Shown one piece after another: positions 33,904-37,484 of a stretch of DNA of 37,484 nt. The stretch comes from DASZKW01 sp035552775 (GTDB taxonomy: Bacteria; Actinomycetota; Acidimicrobiia; Acidimicrobiales; Palsa-688): the NCBI GenBank assembly GCA_035552775.1, contig DASZKW010000057.1:1-37484 (forward strand), given 5' to 3'. Under the pieces are notes generated by a model, which saw only the letters and a program-made list of their open reading frames with translations, was not told where the DNA came from and did no database searches. The translations under genes and the position numbers were made by a program. How positions within the stretch are numbered: position 1 is the stretch's first letter; each line of letters opens with the position of its first letter.

Positions 33904-34451
33904 GGCCGACGGCGCCCCCTGGGCGACTGCCTGCTCCGGGCGGCGGAGACCAACGACAGGCCCCTGGCCACGTTCAACGCTCCGGTAAGCAGAATGGCGC
34001 CCACGAAGATCCGCCCCGACGCTGTGTGGTCATGCTCGAAGAGGTACCAGGCCAGCGCCAGCAGGACGATCTGGAGCGCGACCATCGCCGCCAGTACCCC
34101 CGGCGACCGACCACCGGCCGCGCCGCCCGGGGCGGCGGGAGGGGGGGGCAGTCGCCCCCCGGCCGCAGCGGGCACCGTCTCGCAATCGGGCACCTCGTCG
34201 GAACCCAGGCGCAGACCGCAGTCGACGCAGAACGGGGTGCGCCCGTCTCCTGGGTAGCCGCAGCGGGGGCAGAGCTGCGAGAGGGCAGGCCCCGCCGGCG
34301 GGGGTGGGAGGATCCGTTGCTCGAGGGCGGGATCGTTGAGCCATCCCCCGCAGCCGCCGCAATACCGTTCAGGCGATCCGGATGGGCGCCGGCAGTAGGG
34401 GCACGCCCGCCGCGCCGACCCGGTTACGCCCGTCTTTCGGTGGCCGATCAC
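33900..34451 (-). CDS. Double zinc-ribbon membrane protein
   Basis: 183 residues. Two zinc ribbons occur in the N-terminal half: CPYCRRPSGSPERYCGGCGG and CPRCGYPGDGRTPFCVDCG, each with two CxxC knuckles. A Pro/Ala/Gly linker and two membrane helices follow (VLAAMVALQIVLLALAWYLF and IFVGAILLTGALNVARGLSL). The ATG at 34451 is 3 bp from the previous stop. The role is unknown; similar proteins are thought to be membrane-tethered scaffolds. It is part of the minus-strand WXG operon. Confidence 0.8.
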   Translation of the reverse strand: MIGHRKTGVTGSARRACPYCRRPSGSPERYCGGCGGWLNDPALEQRILPPPPAGPALSQLCPRCGYPGDGRTPFCVDCGLRLGSDEVPDCETVPAAAGGRLPPPPAAPGGAAGGRSPGVLAAMVALQIVLLALAWYLFEHDHTASGRIFVGAILLTGALNVARGLSLVSAARSRQSPRGRRRP

Positions 34452-34454
34452 CGG

Positions 34455-35708
34455 CTAGACCAAGAACGCGGAGATCGGGCCCGAAGCGAATTTGAGCGCT
34501 GCCGCCCAGTTGGCCTCGGCCACGACGATGATGCACTCGCGTAGAGGGGCCTGCGCCGAAGCGACAGCATCGGCCCAACACGACGGCAGGCCGGAGCTGC
34601 CCGGATCGGCGGCCACGTCGGTGGAGGCAAGGCCGGCGGCGTGTTCGTCGAAGGCTGCCACCAACCGAGGTTTGCCCGTCGGGCAAGTGAAGGCAGCGCG
34701 GAGCCTGTAACCGAGCCCGCCGCCGTTGTACACAGGCAGCGGTTGCTGGGGTTCGGCGAATCGCCCTGAGAGGGTCCGGCCTGCGCCGGTCTCCACGGCC
34801 AGGTCCACCTCACGCACATCGGTGAGCGGATCAGCGTCGGCGGCGGCGAAGGCGTCGGCGTACGCCGGTGGCGGGCGGGCGGGGTCCTCGTCGTGAACGG
34901 CCACCAGGTAGGGGAGTTGCTCGTCGGCGTGATGGGCCACGGCGGCGTGGAGCACCACCTCGGCGGAGAAGACGGGGGGCGCGACGTCGGGGTCTATCTC
35001 CATCTCCGACGGGTGGCCGAGACGCTGTCTCGCCGTCGCCACCGCCTCCTTGGCGGCTGCCACCTCGCCTGGGGCGTTGGCGACCCAGTCGTCGCCGGCC
35101 GGCGAGTCCGCTGGGGTGCGATCCGGTGTGAGCCGAGCACCCGCCGGGCTGCCGCGATCGGCATGGGTGCGGGTGGCATCCAAGAGCGAGAGGGACTTGT
35201 GGAGCCCGGGGTACGCCTTCTTGACGTTCCTGGTCGACGAGAACAGCTGCACATCGAAGTTCAATCCGGCGGCGACGGCGAAGCTCCGCAGGTCCGCCCG
35301 GTCGAAACCGTCCTCGACCCCGGGCAGCCGGACCAGCACGTGGTTTTGCTCATCGGCGATGAACACGGTGTAGAGGACCTCGACCTTGGCGGACCCGGCG
35401 ATCACTCCGTCGCCGGCCATGATGAGCTTGCCCCCCCACGGGGGGACGGGCAGCGGGTGCCGTACGCCGTCGGCATCGATGAGGCCGGCGCCGGCGCCGT
35501 CGACGACCAACGCCCCGTTGTCCCACCAGGAACGGGCGGCGCTCGTCCACTTGTCGAAGCCCTCGAGGTCGTGACCGCCCGCCATCTGCTTGCGCTGATA
35601 CTCGCTCGGGGTTGCTCGGGCGACGAACGAGGGGGCGCCCGTCGCCGGCGAGGCCGGGGGTGGCGGTGGGCCCGGGGGTGGCGGTGGGCCCGGGGGCGGC
35701 TCAGCCAC
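34455..35708 (-). CDS. Pro-rich N-terminus protein of unknown function in the WXG operon
   Basis: About 417 residues if GTG 35708 is used; GTG 35714, GTG 35720 and an upstream in-frame ATG (35780) also exist, and ATG 35585 lies after the Pro-rich part. All starts near 35708 lie in the GGTGGC repeat that encodes the Gly tail of the upstream gene, so the two overlap by 8-20 bp. The N-terminus is Pro-rich (AEPPPGPPPPPGPPPPPASP), followed by a globular region with FDKWTSAARSWWDNGALVVD and later strands (VEVLYTVFIADEQNHVLVRL). No signal peptide or membrane helix is seen. I do not recognise a family. The context suggests a partner of the WXG protein. Confidence 0.65.
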   Translation of the reverse strand: MAEPPPGPPPPPGPPPPPASPATGAPSFVARATPSEYQRKQMAGGHDLEGFDKWTSAARSWWDNGALVVDGAGAGLIDADGVRHPLPVPPWGGKLIMAGDGVIAGSAKVEVLYTVFIADEQNHVLVRLPGVEDGFDRADLRSFAVAAGLNFDVQLFSSTRNVKKAYPGLHKSLSLLDATRTHADRGSPAGARLTPDRTPADSPAGDDWVANAPGEVAAAKEAVATARQRLGHPSEMEIDPDVAPPVFSAEVVLHAAVAHHADEQLPYLVAVHDEDPARPPPAYADAFAAADADPLTDVREVDLAVETGAGRTLSGRFAEPQQPLPVYNGGGLGYRLRAAFTCPTGKPRLVAAFDEHAAGLASTDVAADPGSSGLPSCWADAVASAQAPLRECIIVVAEANWAAALKFASGPISAFLV

Positions 35709-37437
35709 CGCCACCGCCACCCGCCGCTGCTGCCGAGAGGGTGTTGACGCCGTGGATGCCCTCATGGACGTTGATGCCAATGCTCACCGTCTTCAGGGCG
35801 CCCCCCAGGCGGCCGACGCCGGGCGAGCCCGTGACGGCGTTGGAGTAGTACTGGACGAAGCGCTGAGCCGGCCCGCCCGACAGCCCATTGGCGTCGGCGA
35901 ACGAGGAGATCGATTTGATCGGGTTGGCTGCGAACTGGGTGGCCCGGTCCACGTTGTTGGCGCCCGAGAAGCTCTGGGCCAGCGACGCCGGACCCTCCAG
36001 CGGCGAGTACGGGGCGGCCATGGTCTGACCGGCGACGGCTTGGTCGTATGCGTCGTTGCTGGCACCGAGATCCGTGGTGGCCTGGTCAAGGCCGCCTTGG
36101 GCTGCGACCCCCTCTACCTGTGCCGCCTGCTGGTCGGCCACGGCACCCGCCTGGTCCGCCAGCTTGGCGTCGGCCTGCAGCCCGAAGCTGACGGCGTTGA
36201 CGGTGTCACCCTGGGCCATGGCGTCTGACTGCATACCTCGCAGCATCATGGCGTCACTGCCGGCCGCCTCGGCCCTGGAGCCGGCGGCGGTGGCGTCAGC
36301 GGCGGCGCTCGACAGCCGGCTCGACGCCGCGGTGACAGCGTCGGTGGACGCAGCCAGTTTACTGCCGGCTTCGGTCACCTCACCGCTGGCGACGGCCACC
36401 TCACCGGCGTCGCTGAAGACCCGCCCGAGGCCGCCGGTGGCCAGCGCCAAGCCGTCCTCGGCGAGCATGGTCCCGGCCTCTTTGTCGCCGGCAGCCAGCA
36501 GGAGGGCGTCGTCGGCGGTCTTCAGCCCGATGAGCCCTTCATTGACCGCCTCGATGACCTCGCCGACACCGAACGGCGACAGCAACAGACCGGCCACGGC
36601 GAGGATCGCTGAAGCGATCCCGAGGCCGGCGGAGACGTCGGCCAGGATGGGTTCGGCTGCCTTGAGACCCTCCTCTACGGCATGCTCGCTCCAGTGGAAG
36701 GCGCCGGAGGCGACATGTCCGATGTCGTCGAACACGCCGCTCAGCCAGCTGTTGTGGGGGTTCTGTATCCCCGCCGCGCTCGCAGCGTGAAGGCACGACG
36801 CGCACGCGCCGGACGCCACGTGGGCGTTGGTGGCCGCGGTGTCTTTCATGGTGTGGGCCGCGGCCATGTCCGCGTTGGCGGCGCTCAGACCGGCGGCGGC
36901 GGCGGCGACCTGGCTCTGCGCTTGCTGATAGCCGGCCTGGAGACCGTGGAGCTGCGCCTGGGTCGCTGCCGCCGCCTCTGGCGTCGCCGCCGGGGTACCA
37001 GCCGCGGCCATGGCCGCCTGGTTGTAGCTAGACGCCGCCGAGTCAGCACCGGCCGACGCTGCCGTCACCTGGCCCTGGGCCGCGGCGATGGCACCCTGCG
37101 CCGCGGTCGCCTTGGACAGCGCCTGCACCGCCAGATCCTGGGCGTCCCTGAGGCGGGGCCAGAAACCGTCCAAGGCGTCAGCGGCGTCGTGGTAAGACCC
37201 GGTCAGCTTCGAAAGCTGACCGGGCAGCTTGCCCACGTGAGGCCGAAAACGATCCGCCGCGGGCCCCACCCAGATCGACTCGGCGTCAGAGCCCACCGAA
37301 CGCACCAGAGCGTTCTGCTGGGCCACCCGGTCCGCCAGATCACGCCGGTTGAGCGAAATAGCACGCACAGCGTCGGGGTCGCCCGGCACCGGGTTCCCAC
37401 CGAAGATCGACCAGTCGTAGCCGTCAACACCCGTCAC
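35701..37437 (-). CDS. Large WXG100/LXG-like protein with coiled coil, membrane segment and Gly tail
   Basis: 578 residues from GTG 37437 (overlapping the upstream stop by GTGA). Residues 1-100 form a WXG100-type helical hairpin with the WVG turn (SIWVGPAADRFRPHVGKL). A long Ala/Gln-rich coiled coil follows, then a pair of close cysteines (GACASC), a hydrophobic segment (LGIASAILAVAGLLLSPFGV) with EVIEAVNEGL, a second Ala-rich helical stretch, and a C-terminus ending in six glycines. WXG-type proteins are substrates of type VII secretion. LXG toxins have a similar N-terminal layout, but no toxin domain is recognised at the C-terminus here. It may be a structural or effector-carrier protein. 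Confidence 0.75.
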   Translation of the reverse strand: MTGVDGYDWSIFGGNPVPGDPDAVRAISLNRRDLADRVAQQNALVRSVGSDAESIWVGPAADRFRPHVGKLPGQLSKLTGSYHDAADALDGFWPRLRDAQDLAVQALSKATAAQGAIAAAQGQVTAASAGADSAASSYNQAAMAAAGTPAATPEAAAATQAQLHGLQAGYQQAQSQVAAAAAGLSAANADMAAAHTMKDTAATNAHVASGACASCLHAASAAGIQNPHNSWLSGVFDDIGHVASGAFHWSEHAVEEGLKAAEPILADVSAGLGIASAILAVAGLLLSPFGVGEVIEAVNEGLIGLKTADDALLLAAGDKEAGTMLAEDGLALATGGLGRVFSDAGEVAVASGEVTEAGSKLAASTDAVTAASSRLSSAAADATAAGSRAEAAGSDAMMLRGMQSDAMAQGDTVNAVSFGLQADAKLADQAGAVADQQAAQVEGVAAQGGLDQATTDLGASNDAYDQAVAGQTMAAPYSPLEGPASLAQSFSGANNVDRATQFAANPIKSISSFADANGLSGGPAQRFVQYYSNAVTGSPGVGRLGGALKTVSIGINVHEGIHGVNTLSAAAAGGGGGG

Positions 37438-37484
37438 AGCTTGGCCGCCATGCCCTGATCGGAGCTGCGGTAGTTGCCCGACGC
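37434..37484 (-). CDS. C-terminal end of a small WXG100-like protein (partial)
   Basis: Only 16 codons and a TGA are in the window (ASGNYRSSDQGMAAKL). The GNYR..D..MA.KL ending is typical of WXG100 proteins. The stop overlaps the start of the large WXG gene (GTGA), supporting an operon. Confidence 0.5.
   Translation of the reverse strand, partial: ASGNYRSSDQGMAAKL

Overview
The window is a high-GC chromosomal segment of an actinobacterium. The best fit is a deep-branching lineage such as Acidimicrobiia. This rests on very high third-position GC, many GTG/TTG starts, 1-4 bp gene overlaps, apparent leaderless starts, a class E sortase, WXG100-type genes and the combination glnE / ppc / hppA. 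The lineage call is inference; no rRNA gene is present.

Positions 1-5547 are a decayed accessory (defence) island. It holds the tail of a transposase-like gene, an antitoxin-like gene without a clear start, a PIN toxin cut off in mid-domain, and two genes of a BREX-2 (Pgl) phage-defence system: a PglX methyltransferase that appears to lack part of its N-terminal region, and a PglY ATPase cut after about 355 residues. The remaining BREX-2 genes are absent. The broken pglY ends exactly at the start codon of an ordinary DUF5522 gene (5544).

Positions 5544-13157 carry the DUF5522 gene, an orphan [NiFe]-hydrogenase small subunit that lacks the usual distal-cluster ligands and is coupled by an ATGA overlap to a PAS-GGDEF-EAL gene, a small DUF1003-like membrane protein, PEP carboxylase (ppc) and a convergent alpha/beta hydrolase.

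Positions 13158-13636 have no credible protein gene. They contain a near-consensus sigma70 promoter (TTGACA-17-TCTAAT) followed by at least six stable hairpins, the last terminator-like: a strong candidate for an undescribed structured RNA of about 300 nt. Next comes an eroded pcaD-like pseudogene with an in-frame amber codon.

Positions 13981-24324 are ordinary housekeeping and accessory genes: two GNAT acetyltransferases, mscL, an ABC-2 exporter pair, glnE, a secreted Thr-rich protein, glutamine-dependent NAD synthetase, a TetR regulator and a helical protein.

Positions 24393-33244 hold a membrane PAS-PAS-GGDEF-EAL protein whose 3' end is antisense to a selenocysteine tRNA (selC, 26885-26980, minus), a 24-residue membrane peptide gene, a class E sortase with a possible partner surface protein, a STAS / RsbW-like anti-sigma switch, and a DtxR-family regulator that overlaps a K+-independent H+-pyrophosphatase. 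The dtxR promoter carries a palindrome in its spacer.

Positions 33250-37484 are one minus-strand operon with a type VII-secretion flavour: the end of a small WXG100-like protein, a large WXG-type membrane/coiled-coil protein, a Pro-rich protein, a double zinc-ribbon membrane protein, and a protein of a family I associate with actinobacterial T7SS loci. No secretion ATPase or recognisable toxin domain lies inside the window.
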